In this document: in pieces, positions 44,811-54,300 of the stretch
Layout: every line of letters begins with the position of its first letter
How positions within the stretch are numbered: position 1 is the first letter of the stretch
Assembly: GCF_013393905.1 (NCBI RefSeq)
Contig: NZ_CP040272.1
Coordinates: 7,387,501-7,451,500 of the forward strand
Length of the DNA: 64,000 nucleotides
From: Nostoc sp. C052
GTDB lineage: Bacteria; Cyanobacteriota; Cyanobacteriia; Cyanobacteriales; Nostocaceae
Direction of reading: 5' to 3'
Notes under the pieces: generated by a model
Told to the model about the DNA's origin: nothing
What the model saw: the letters and a program-made list of their open reading frames with translations, nothing else
Databases searched by the model: none
Program-made: the position numbers and the translations under genes

Positions 44811-45155
44811 ATGATTGTGGAAACAGATCATCACAAGCATCCTTTTTTGGCTCATACCCCTACGATGCGAGTTCCTATGATCATTGCTGGGACAGATATT
44901 CCTTATATCGCGATGTGGGCGATGCTGCTAGCAGTTCGCCACCATAACCAACAAGCTAGGCAAAAAATTAACACCATTGCCTGTCCTGGATTGGGTACGG
45001 GAATAGGACGAGTGCCATATACTGAAGCCGCTAGACAGATGGCATTAGCTTACGATCATTTTTTGTATCCACCCAAGCATCTCAATTGCATAGTTGCGGC
45101 TGAAAGGCAACTTCAGATATGGGAAGCTGGAGATTCTAGAACATCAATTCAGTAA
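44811..45155 (+). pseudogene. Macro-domain protein, 3' half, split by IS insertion
   Basis: Continues the host frame directly after the TA: MIVETDHHKHPFLAHTPTMR, then MIIAGTDIPYIAMWAMLLAV and CPGLGTGIGRVPYTEAARQM, the second macro-domain loop, ending at 45155. An open frame starts at ATG 44796 inside the IS end, and the ATG at 44811 is also available, so a truncated protein could be made, but it would lack the ADP-ribose-binding N-terminal loop. Confidence 0.82.
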
Positions 45156-45339
45156 TCCTGGAATAACCTCTCCCCCAAGCCACCCTACGGTGTATACAGA
45201 AGTCTGAAACAATTTATTCATCTAGGTTGGGATGCAAAGAAGAAAGCGTATAGGCGCATTTGCATTTTTGGTAGCTTATGGAGAATAATCACAAAGAAAG
45301 CAGCTTTGGCATCTTCGTGCGAGAGAATAAATATAAAAT

Positions 45340-46938
45340 ATGGCGATCGCAATCGATTTTGGTACTAGCAACACAGTCATTGCTCGTTGGAACCCCGTAA
45401 CCCAACAGCCAGAAACCCTGACTCTACCAGGCTTATCAATTAAACAAAGTCTCAATCCGCCACTGATTCCCAGCTTGGTTTATGTTGAAGACGCAGCCCA
45501 AAATAAAGTCTTAGTCGGGCAACAAGTACGTGATCGCGGTTTTGACCTCAAAGGCGAAACGCGATTTTTCCGCAGCTTCAAACGCGGTATCGGTGCAGAT
45601 ATTCAAGGTTTCTTACCCGAACTAGATGGGCAAATTGTCACCTTTGAACAAGTAGGGCAATGGTTTCTCACCAAAGTAATTGAACAACTAGTGCCTCTGG
45701 AAGGTGGCTTAGATTCTCTCGTGTTAACCGTACCTGTAGACAGTTTTGAAGCTTATCGTCACTGGTTGGGGAAAGTTTGTCAAGCTCTCCCCGTGGAACA
45801 AGTGCGAATGCTGGATGAACCCACAGCCGCCGCCTTGGGCTATGGTTTGGCAGATCAAGAAATTCTTTTAGTGATTGACTTTGGCGGTGGTACTTTAGAT
45901 TTGTCCCTTGTGCGGTTAGATCGAGGTGTGCAAGCAACCACCAAACCGCTAGGTTTTATCCTCAAGTGGGGTAATAAATCTCTGGCTGAAGATTCAAAAC
46001 AAAAAGTCAAAACTGCCCGTGTATTGGCGAAAGCTGGGCAAAATCTGGGTGGCACTGATATTGATAATTGGTTAGTAGATTACTTTGCCAAAACTCAAGA
46101 GTTGGCGGTAAGTCCTTTGACGACAAGATTAGCAGAACGGGTAAAAATTCAGCTATCAACCCAAAACCAAGCTAGTGAAGTTTATTTTGATGATGAGACA
46201 TTTGAAAGCTATGAACTAGAACTAAACCGCGACACGTTTGAAAATATCCTCAAAGAACACGCCTTTTTTGAGTTATTGGATGAGTCGATGGCCACACTGT
46301 TGCAACAAGCAAAACGCCAAGGGATAGAACTTCCAGATATTAATGCAGTTTTGTTAGTTGGCGGAACAGTGCAATTGCCAGCAGTGCAGACATGGATCAA
46401 ACAGTATTTTGAGCCAGAAAAAATCCGTTGCGAACGTCCCTTTGAAGCGATCGCTCAAGGTGCTTTACAGTTAGCTCAAGGGATACAAATCAAAGACTTT
46501 CTGTATCATAGTTATGGTATCCGCTACTGGGATCGCCGCAATCAGCGTCACAAATGGCATTCTCTGATTAAAGCTGGACAGGCATACCCAATGAGTCAGC
46601 CAGTGGAATTAGTCTTAGGCGCTTCTGTGGAAAATCAGCCTAGTATTGAATTAATTATGGGAGAATTGGGAGCAGATACGGGTAGTACTGAAGTTTATTT
46701 TGATGGCGATCGCTTAATTACTCGTCGTCTGGATGGTAATGAAACCAGCGTCAAACCCCTCAACGATCGAGAAGGTGCGAAGACAATTGCCCAACTGACG
46801 CCAGCCGGATATCCTGGAAGCGATCGCATCAAAATTCTCTTTCAAGTTGATGAACAACGCTTTTTGCGAATCACCGTTGAAGACTTATTAACTAATGACA
46901 CACTTTTGGAGAATCAACTTGTGGCACAGTTGAGTTAA
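45340..46938 (+). CDS. Hsp70-like (DnaK-family) protein with short C-terminus
   Basis: 532 aa. The nucleotide-binding domain shows phosphate 1 IAIDFGTSNTVIARWN (residues 3-18), connect 1 LDEPTAAALGYGL (about 158-170), phosphate 2 LLVIDFGGGTLDLSLV (about 176-191) and adenosine motif AVLLVGGTVQLPAVQTWI (about 338-355). The substrate-binding part (about 400-532) is shorter and divergent from DnaK, with no EEVD-type tail or helical lid. Cyanobacteria carry several such Hsp70 relatives of unknown clients. The ATG at 45340 opens exactly at the conserved strand. It is convergent with the hybrid kinase, 23 nt apart. Confidence 0.88.
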   Translation: MAIAIDFGTSNTVIARWNPVTQQPETLTLPGLSIKQSLNPPLIPSLVYVEDAAQNKVLVGQQVRDRGFDLKGETRFFRSFKRGIGADIQGFLPELDGQIVTFEQVGQWFLTKVIEQLVPLEGGLDSLVLTVPVDSFEAYRHWLGKVCQALPVEQVRMLDEPTAAALGYGLADQEILLVIDFGGGTLDLSLVRLDRGVQATTKPLGFILKWGNKSLAEDSKQKVKTARVLAKAGQNLGGTDIDNWLVDYFAKTQELAVSPLTTRLAERVKIQLSTQNQASEVYFDDETFESYELELNRDTFENILKEHAFFELLDESMATLLQQAKRQGIELPDINAVLLVGGTVQLPAVQTWIKQYFEPEKIRCERPFEAIAQGALQLAQGIQIKDFLYHSYGIRYWDRRNQRHKWHSLIKAGQAYPMSQPVELVLGASVENQPSIELIMGELGADTGSTEVYFDGDRLITRRLDGNETSVKPLNDREGAKTIAQLTPAGYPGSDRIKILFQVDEQRFLRITVEDLLTNDTLLENQLVAQLS

Positions 46939-46961
46939 GGTACTTTAGTTGACCTCACAAT

Positions 46962-48107
46962 TCACCGGAGTGCGGAATCACCTACTGGTAATAGTACTGT
47001 CACGTTAGTGCCAATACCAACTTGGCTTTCAATAGAAATTTCTCCTGTATATAAATCAACACAACGTTTAACAATCGCTAAACCAAGCCCAGTTCCTTGA
47101 ATTTTGCCAACATTGCTGCAACGGCTAAAAGTCTCAAATAATCGATGCTGTTCGGTTTCAGGAATACCGATGCCGCGATCGCGAATACAGAATGTCACTT
47201 GATCATTTAGGAAACTGACTTCAACTCTAACTTCACTACCAGACGGAGAATATTTAAGTGCATTTGAAATCAGATTGGCAAGGATATGCCTTAAAAGATC
47301 GGCATCCATTTCTATTGGATGTAAATCTTGCTGACAATCTAAAATTATGGAATGTTGATTTTCATCACTATATTGAAAAGAGGTGATTAACTCCTCACAA
47401 AATTCTTTAAGATGAAGTGGTCTTAATTCAATTTCAAAATTACCCGTATCGACTTTTCCCAACAATATCACTTCATCTAAAAGCTGACACATGTGGTTAA
47501 CTGTTGTATTTATTTGTTGGGAATAGGTTTCTTTCTTCTGTGCAGTCAGGTTACTATCATAGTGGAGTAAAACTTCACTCAAAACTCGTAATGCGCTTAA
47601 GGGATTCCGAAATTCATGGGATACCATTGAAACAAAGTAGGACTTAAGCTGATTTAATTCCCGTTCTCTATCCAGTGCTTGTAACGCTTCTCGTTCACGA
47701 TTCTTGAGTTGTTGGAGAATTTGCGATCGCTCCATTGCATACCGAATACTACGCCGCAGAAGTTGGATTGTCACCTGATCTTTTACTAGATAATCCTGTG
47801 CCCCTTGTGCCATCGCTTCTAAGGCTAATTCCTCATCATCAGATACGGTCAAAATAATAATTGGAATGTCGGGAATCACTTGATGCAGCCGTGATACAGT
47901 TGCCAATCCCTCAGAATCAGGCAATCGGAGATCAAGCAATGCCAGATCGAAGGATTGCGTACAGCAATAGTTAATAGCCTCGCTCAACCGTTTTGCATGA
48001 ACTAGTTTCCAGTCACCTGTAGCGGCTCGGAAGAACACGTGTTCAAATAACTGGGCATCTGTAAGACTATCTTCTACTAATAAAACTTGAATAGATTCTT
48101 GCTGCAT
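46962..48107 (-). CDS. Response regulator-histidine kinase hybrid
   Basis: 381 aa, soluble. The receiver domain (about residues 5-120) has VLLVEDSLTDA with the acidic pocket, the phospho-Asp in LALLDLRLPDSEG, and VKD with the Lys. A linker helix follows, then HisKA with FVSMVSHEFRNPLSALRVLS (His about 165). The ATPase has ANLISNALKYSPSG (N box), IRDRGIGIPETEQ (G1) and GTGLGLAIVK (G2), all intact. The frame opens at TTG 48134, but ATG 48107 (MQQESIQVLL) sits right at the domain start. It lies downstream of the Rcp1-like gene on the same strand; phosphate may pass from the upstream kinase to this receiver. Confidence 0.88.
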   Translation of the reverse strand: MQQESIQVLLVEDSLTDAQLFEHVFFRAATGDWKLVHAKRLSEAINYCCTQSFDLALLDLRLPDSEGLATVSRLHQVIPDIPIIILTVSDDEELALEAMAQGAQDYLVKDQVTIQLLRRSIRYAMERSQILQQLKNREREALQALDRERELNQLKSYFVSMVSHEFRNPLSALRVLSEVLLHYDSNLTAQKKETYSQQINTTVNHMCQLLDEVILLGKVDTGNFEIELRPLHLKEFCEELITSFQYSDENQHSIILDCQQDLHPIEMDADLLRHILANLISNALKYSPSGSEVRVEVSFLNDQVTFCIRDRGIGIPETEQHRLFETFSRCSNVGKIQGTGLGLAIVKRCVDLYTGEISIESQVGIGTNVTVLLPVGDSALR

Positions 48108-48189
48108 AGGAAAATGAATCTCCGTGGCTGACAATATCGGGTAGAAGTGAAGTATTAGACCAGGGATTTAATAAAGGTAGAGGCTAACT

Positions 48190-48636
48190 CTACTCACCAG
48201 GTAACTCAACAGCAGCCAACCAAAACTCATCGATTAGTCGAACAACACGAATAAATTGCTGAATATCAAGTGGTTTGGTGATATAGCAATTGGCATTGAG
48301 ATTATAGGAATGTAGAATATCTTCTTCATCATTTGATGTTGTTAAAATCACAATTGGAATTCGCTTCAAAGCTGAATCTGCTTTAACTATTTTCAACACC
48401 TCACGACCATCCATTCTGGGTAGATTTAAATCCAACAAAATTAGATCGGGACGTAGGGCATCAGCAAACTTTTCTCGGCAGCAGAGATAATCTATAGCTG
48501 CTTCACCATGTTTGACCCAATGCAAATTATTGGCAACTTCGGCTTTGCTAAGTTCTCGAATGATTAAATTGGCATCACTAGCAGAGTCCTCAACTAATAA
48601 AATTTCAACAGGTCGTAAATTGGGATTGCTACTCAT
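48190..48636 (-). CDS. Rcp1-like single-domain response regulator
   Basis: 148 aa, a receiver domain only: VEILLVEDSASDANLIIREL, the phospho-Asp in LILLDLNLPRMDGREVL, IVILTTSNDEEDI and Lys in CYITKPLD. The ..NNLHWVKHGEAAIDYLCC.. insert is the Rcp1/cyanobacterial-phytochrome-response-regulator hallmark. The frame opens at 48708, but that start lies deep in the upstream kinase gene; the ATG at 48636 (MSSNPNLRPVE) overlaps the kinase stop by only 8 nt and indicates translational coupling. It is the likely phosphate acceptor of the kinase at 48629-50443. Confidence 0.9.
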   Translation of the reverse strand: MSSNPNLRPVEILLVEDSASDANLIIRELSKAEVANNLHWVKHGEAAIDYLCCREKFADALRPDLILLDLNLPRMDGREVLKIVKADSALKRIPIVILTTSNDEEDILHSYNLNANCYITKPLDIQQFIRVVRLIDEFWLAAVELPGE

Positions 48637-50443
48637 AAATACTACGGGGGATAGTGAAATAGAATGTTGTACCCATGCCAAGGGAAGATTCAGCCCAAAT
48701 TTCTCCACTATGGCGCGTCACAATTTTTTTACAGATAGCTAGTCCAATCCCTGTACCGGGATATTCATCATGGGTGTGCAGCCGTTTGAATACCTCAAAG
48801 ATTTGGTCTAAATATTGCGACGAAATACCGATACCATTATCTTTCACCTGGAATAAATAATCTTGATCACGTTTTGTGGCTTGAATCTGAACATCAGGGC
48901 GATTGTCTTCATGGAATTTAATTGCATTACCAATCAGATTTTGGAAGAGTTGCACTAGTTGATTTTGGTCTGCGTTCAATGTTGGTAGTGGTTCGACAGT
49001 GACCGTAGCCTGATTTTCGGCGATCGCCACGCGCAAGTTACGTAGTGCTTGCTGCACAGCCAGATTACAATCAGTGGTGACAAATTCCTTACCACGAGTG
49101 CCTACCCGTGAGTATGCCAGCAAATCTTGAATGAGTCGTTGCATTCGCTTTGCCCCATCCACCACAAAGTTAGCGTAGGATTGGGCTGTGCTATCGAAGC
49201 GATCGCCATACTCACTCATGAGTAATTGGGTATATCCTGTTACCGCCCGCAACGGTTCTTGTAAATCGTGAGAGGCGACATAGGCAAACTGTTCTAATTC
49301 CTGATTGGATTGCTGCAACTCCTGATTTAATAGTTGCAATTGTTTAGTCGCCTCGGTCAGTTCGGCAGTACGTTCTGCAACACGCTGTTCCAACTCTTCA
49401 TTGAGCCGCAAAATCATTAGTTCTGCTTGTCTGCGTTCCGTAATGTTCTCAATTGCAGAGAGGATACAGATCGTCTCTTCAATTTGAATTAGTTCGGCGG
49501 AAATATGGCAAAGAATTTTTTCACCGTTATGCTTCTGAAGTTGCACTTCATAGTCTCTGAGTTTTCCCTGGAATTTCAACTCTTGAAGCATCTGTTGGCA
49601 ATCGCCTGCTTTCTGCCAAATCTGCAATTCTAAAGTTGTACGCTCTAGCACTTCCTCTCGGACATAGCCAAATAGCCACTCAAAACTATGGTTCACATCC
49701 AAATATCGTCCCTCATCTAGAGTGATGATACTTTTAGCGATCGGACTGCTATAAAAAGCTTTGGCAAATTTATCTTCCGACAGTTTCAGGGCTTGTTCTA
49801 GCTGCTGGCGTTTCTGCTTTGCCCGTAAGGCCAGAATACCAAAACTCAAACTATCCGAAAGTTCTGTCAACAAAGCTAATTCTTGCGGATTAAACGCATC
49901 GGCTTCAGAGGAGTAAATATTCAAAGTTCCAAAAACTTCTCTTGCATCAAATAGGGGTATGACCAGTGAGGATTGGTAGCCCCGTTGCTGTGCCGTCTGA
50001 CGCCAGGGTGCAAAGTTGGGATCTTCTAGCATATTTTGGCAGGCGATGGGCTGGCGCGATCGAATTGCTCTCCCGGTCGGACCCTGACCTCGTGACGTAT
50101 TTGCCCAAGTAATGTTTACGGTTTTCAAGTATTCAGCTTCGTAGCCTGCCCAGACAATAGGCTGAACAGTCTTGGCTTCGTTGTGACAAACATACCCAAC
50201 CCATGCCATGCGGTAAGCTGCTTCTTCAGTAATCAGTTGACAAAGGGTTTGTAGTAGTGTTGCTTCATCGACGGCTCGAATCACAGCTTGGGTACAGGCA
50301 CTCAATACCCGCAGCGCTCGGTTGATCACCTGAAAATCGCGCTTTAGATCCTTAGATAAGTCTTGAGGTAACTTGTTTGGCAAATGATCCACAATTAGCA
50401 AATGCAGAAATAGAAGTCTTCTATTAAGAAGATTACGCCCCAA
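48629..50443 (-). CDS. GAF-PAS sensor histidine kinase (phytochrome-like partner of Rcp1)
   Basis: 604 aa, soluble. GAF domain about residues 45-205 (AYRMAWVGYVCHNEAKTV, GRAIRSRQPIACQNMLEDPN, SSLVIPLFDAREVFGTLNIY), but the usual bilin-binding Cys-His pair is not evident. PAS about 225-340 (FYSSPIAKSIITLDEGRYLD). A coiled coil of TELTEATKQLQLLNQELQQ type leads to HisKA FAYVASHDLQEPLRAVTGYT (phospho-His about 392). The ATPase has LIGNAIKFH, VKDNGIGIS and GTGIGLAICK, all intact. The first start codon is TTG at 50443 with no clear ribosome site; GTG at 50392 is an alternative. It is the first gene of a three-gene signalling operon. Confidence 0.88.
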   Translation of the reverse strand: MGRNLLNRRLLFLHLLIVDHLPNKLPQDLSKDLKRDFQVINRALRVLSACTQAVIRAVDEATLLQTLCQLITEEAAYRMAWVGYVCHNEAKTVQPIVWAGYEAEYLKTVNITWANTSRGQGPTGRAIRSRQPIACQNMLEDPNFAPWRQTAQQRGYQSSLVIPLFDAREVFGTLNIYSSEADAFNPQELALLTELSDSLSFGILALRAKQKRQQLEQALKLSEDKFAKAFYSSPIAKSIITLDEGRYLDVNHSFEWLFGYVREEVLERTTLELQIWQKAGDCQQMLQELKFQGKLRDYEVQLQKHNGEKILCHISAELIQIEETICILSAIENITERRQAELMILRLNEELEQRVAERTAELTEATKQLQLLNQELQQSNQELEQFAYVASHDLQEPLRAVTGYTQLLMSEYGDRFDSTAQSYANFVVDGAKRMQRLIQDLLAYSRVGTRGKEFVTTDCNLAVQQALRNLRVAIAENQATVTVEPLPTLNADQNQLVQLFQNLIGNAIKFHEDNRPDVQIQATKRDQDYLFQVKDNGIGISSQYLDQIFEVFKRLHTHDEYPGTGIGLAICKKIVTRHSGEIWAESSLGMGTTFYFTIPRSIYE

Positions 50444-50919
50444 AATTTATCTACAGGGCACTTCAAAAAAATATTTAAGGAAATCTTAATTAATTTCAAC
50501 CTTTACGGACAGTTACAGTCCCAATCTCTGATACTATATCCACTTAAATACTTGTCATTACAAGCGGAGCGTGGCGATCTCAAAATCTGCCTGGCGATCG
50601 CCCCCGAAATAGAAGATTTGCTCAACTCTCTAACCAATTCCCGAAACAGTAACCGCGCTCCTTTGGCTGCAACGCAATTCCTGACAAGCTTCACTGGACG
50701 GCCGGCTGCTTTTTCAGCGTCCACCTGTTCGCCAAGTGAACTTGGCGGGGTAAAGGGTAAGGGGGAAGGTGGGGTCCCCTCTGGGGATAAGGGGCGGGGG
50801 GAAAGGTTTCAAATCCCTTACCCCTTTCCCTTTCCCCAGTCTTCACTTAGCATTTTTGGGTTGGCAGACTACTAGTAGTGCAATGTCCGCATTGAGCGCG
50901 AGTAAATTTTGAATCCCTT
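50444..50919. repeat. Repeat-filled gap
   Basis: No real gene. 50555-50710 is filler also seen elsewhere in Nostoc (TTACAAGCGGAGCGTGGCGA; GGACGGCCGGCTGC); frames here on both strands are shadows. 50740-50840 is a G-rich/C-rich palindrome (GGGGTAAAGGGTAAGGGGG ... CCCTTACCCCTTTCCCTTT). It contains the 27-mer at 50768-50794 shared with the histidine-kinase gene at 19053-19079. CAGACTACTAGTAG (50867-50880) echoes the end of the 40460-40522 repeat. Confidence 0.65.
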
Positions 50920-51300
50920 TTGCGTCAGCGCTCAACTGAAAAAATGGACATAGGTATTTTAATACACACGCTTACAGAGGGGAATGGAATGCCTTTGGCT
51001 AATTGCACTACCCCAGCCAACGGTAACGAGAGAGAACAAGTAGTACCTCTACTCGATAAAGTTAAGCTTAAAACATTAAAACGTGGCAGACCACGTAAGC
51101 GAATCAAAGTACTAGCTGCTGATAAAAGTTACGACTCGAAACAAAAACGCACTGATCTACGCAAACGAGGTATTCGTCCTCAAATCCCAAAACGAGTTTG
51201 GAAAACTAAAAAAAACAGAGGAAGACCAATCAAAATTTCTGTTCCTAGATTTCAGCTAGATATCAAGCATGAGAAACTGTGCAGGCATACAGCGATCTGA
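50920..51300 (+). pseudogene. Transposase fragment (IS4/IS5-type DDE)
   Basis: About 120 residues from the middle of a DDE transposase: GILIHTLTEGNGMPLANCTT, the catalytic-Asp strand VLAADKSYDSKQKRTDLRKR and GIRPQIPKRVWKTKKNRGRP. The N-terminal third and the C-terminal part with the final Glu (normally after ISVPRFQ..) are missing; the last 15 residues are off-family. The homologous part begins at about 50944. No intact terminal repeats are recognisable, so it is a dead remnant. Confidence 0.82.
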
Positions 51301-51324
51301 CTAGCTTAGAAGAGGTTTAAGCAA

Positions 51325-54300
51325 CTAAGTTTTAATCGGAATGAAAATTGTAAATTCTGTTTCCTTGTGCGGTAGAGAATTGACGGTGATATTGCCACCA
51401 TGTTTTTTAATAATAGAATAGCTGACAAATAATCCTAAGCCTGTACCGCGGCCTACAGGTTTAGTAGTGAAAAATGGTTCAAATATCCGTTCTTGAATAT
51501 GAACTGGAATAAAACTACCAGTATTAGCGATCGCAATGCGTATTTGCTGATGATCGATCACTTCAGTACAAATCCGTATTTGTAGCTGTTCTGTATCCTC
51601 AGCATATTCTCGAATTGCATCAATGGCATTGTTCAGAATATGTAAAAATACTTGATTAAGCTGGGCGGGATAGCAGGTGATAGTTGGGAGATTACCATAT
51701 TCTTTAATGATTTGTATCTCCGGCTCATGTTCGCCAGATTGTAAGCGATTTTGCAAAATTAATAGTGTACTTTCAATGCCACTATGTAAATCTACAGCTT
51801 TAATTGATGCTTCATCTAAGCGAGAAAAGTTACGTAAACTCAAGACAATTTGGCTAATGCGATCGCTCCCAATTTTGATCGATTGTAAAATCTTAATGGC
51901 ATCCTGACAGATAAAATCAACTTCTATTTCTTCACATTTTGCTTGAATTTTAGAACTAGGTTGAGCAGATTCCTCTTGATAAAGTGCCAGTAAACTCATC
52001 AAATCGACAATGTAATTTTCTAGATAATTGAGATTACCCTTAATAAAGCTAACGGGATTGTTAATTTCATGAGCAACTCCTGCCACCAGTTGACCAAGGG
52101 ATGACATTTTTTCAGTATGAATTAATTGTGACTGGGTTTTTTGCAGATGTTGCAAGGCTTGTTCTAAATCTTGGGCTTTTTGGTTGAGTGCCTGAGTTTT
52201 CTGCTCTACTTCTGCTTCCAGGTTTTGAGAATAGTTGGCGACTTGCTGATACAATCGAGCATTTTCCAAAGAAATGGCGGCTTGGGTGCAAAGAAAGTCG
52301 AGAATAAGAATGCGATCGCTAGTAAACACCCCACTAGTAGAGCGATTCTTCAAATACAAAATCCCAATCAAATTTCCTTGATGGAGAATCGGCAAGCATA
52401 AAATACTTTGAGCTTGCTGCTGGGTTAAATATTCATCGATCACCGGTAGATCCGTTTTGAGACGATCAATCACTACCATTTCTTGAGTGTTTTTGACATA
52501 CTGAATTAGCTTCACTGGTATATTGAGATTCCCTTCCAGTGGTTCTGAGCAAAGTTGAGTTGTTTCGGATGTGGCAATGGCTTGCAGATACCACTTGCCA
52601 TTGCTATTAGGGAGGATTAAAGCACAGCGATCGCCACCAGAGTTTTGCAGAATAATTTGAGTTAGTTGGCGCAGCAGTTCGTCAAGATGAATCGTACTGG
52701 AAAGACTTTGAGATGCTTTGAGGACTGTGGCAAAATCTAGAGATGTATTGAGACTCTTACTAACAAGATAGGTGGCTTTTGTAGAGGCAGGAAGTGAGAT
52801 ATTAGAAGTGGCAAGAGTTGCCAATGTTTCTAGTGGACTCCAGTTTTGCGTGACTTGCTCTAAAATTGGGCGCAGTAAATCGGGGTAGCGGTTTTCTAGA
52901 TCGTCGGTTTTGGCTTTAGCACCCCAACGAGCATAACAATAATAAGCTGACTCCATATAACTAGCGGCAACTTTTTCTTTACCCCAATTCAGGTAGAATT
53001 TAGCGGCCAGTTCGTTGCTAAGTGCTTCTTCTTGGAGGTAGCCGTTGTCTTTTGCTACAGCTATGGCGTGATCGTATAGGTCAATGGCAGTACAGAAGTC
53101 ATATTGCAGACGGTAAATCTCAGCCTCCATCAGCAAAAATCGATGCAAAAAGTTTTCTGGACAATAGTTTGCCAAATTCTTCATTTTCTGCCGGTTACTC
53201 TGCAATTTTTTGAGATATTCACTCTGCTCTGATGGAGAAGACTGAGAATATAAAGCTGTTATAGATAGTGAATAATATAAATTATGCGCTGAGACAAAAA
53301 ATTTGCCGGTGCTAGCTCCTAAATGTGGTTCTGTAGCCAAGGCATGAGAGAGAGAACGTTCATAGTCACCCAACAAATAAGCCAGCATTGCCTGAGCTGT
53401 ATGAGCGTAGTTGATGGTGTTAAAGTTACTGTCTTGATATAGTTCAGGCAACTTGACTGTAATATCAAAATATTCACCTTGGAGGAAAGCAGGATTTTCT
53501 ACAGATTCAGTCAGGTTATGAACTACCTGCATCCAAATATGCAATTGGTGAATCACTTGTTCTTGTTTCAAACCCATTACCGACTGAATGTATTTCTCAT
53601 ATTCAGTTTGAATGTCTTTGAGATTCTGTCCCGATAGAATTGCACAAAAGTAGGCATTGATCAGGCAGTAAGCAGAACTTTCAGCATCTCCATTTTGAGC
53701 AAAGCTTTGATAACCTAAAATTAGAGGTTGGAGAGCATCGCGCACAGGTTTGTAAAAATGGTGCGATAAACCGTAGATGGCGTTATATGTCACCGCTCGG
53801 TATTCTAGATCGGGCTGCTGCTGTTCTAAAGCGATCGCTAATTCCCCAAATTGTTTACCGGTCTCAATATCCCCGACAACTGCGTTAATTAATACACTAA
53901 AAATCCCAAAGGCAAAGGGAGTTAAAGGTGAATGACCATATTTCAATGTCACATCCACTAGTCGGCACACCAGCAACCCCAACATTTCTGGTACAGCAAA
54001 ATAGGCAGGAAAGCAAGAGCAGCGCAGAATTTTCATCACCGCTAGTTTCTCAGAATTTTGCATAGGTGGGAGTTCAGCCAGATTTTCAAAGCCCACCTGC
54101 TGAATCAACTCGGTAGTTGTCTGAAGTGCATCTAGAAAATCCTCAGTATTCGGATTGGCTGGAAATTTTTCACCGAGATGGTTTAAAGTTTGCACCGCCA
54201 ACGTTACTGCTTCGCAAAACTGAGATTGATTGTGATAGTAAAAAATCAGGAGTTCGTAAATTTTAACTCGATCCTGAATCTTGGTGACAACTGTCAGAAT

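Noticed and set aside
48637..48708. Upstream start for the Rcp1-like gene
   Set aside because: The extra 24 residues lie inside the kinase gene and precede the conserved receiver start; the ATG at 48636 gives normal length and an 8-nt overlap.
50503..50875. Two overlapping frames on opposite strands (73 and 107 codons)
   Set aside because: The sequence is repeat filler with a G-rich palindrome; no conserved protein is recognised.
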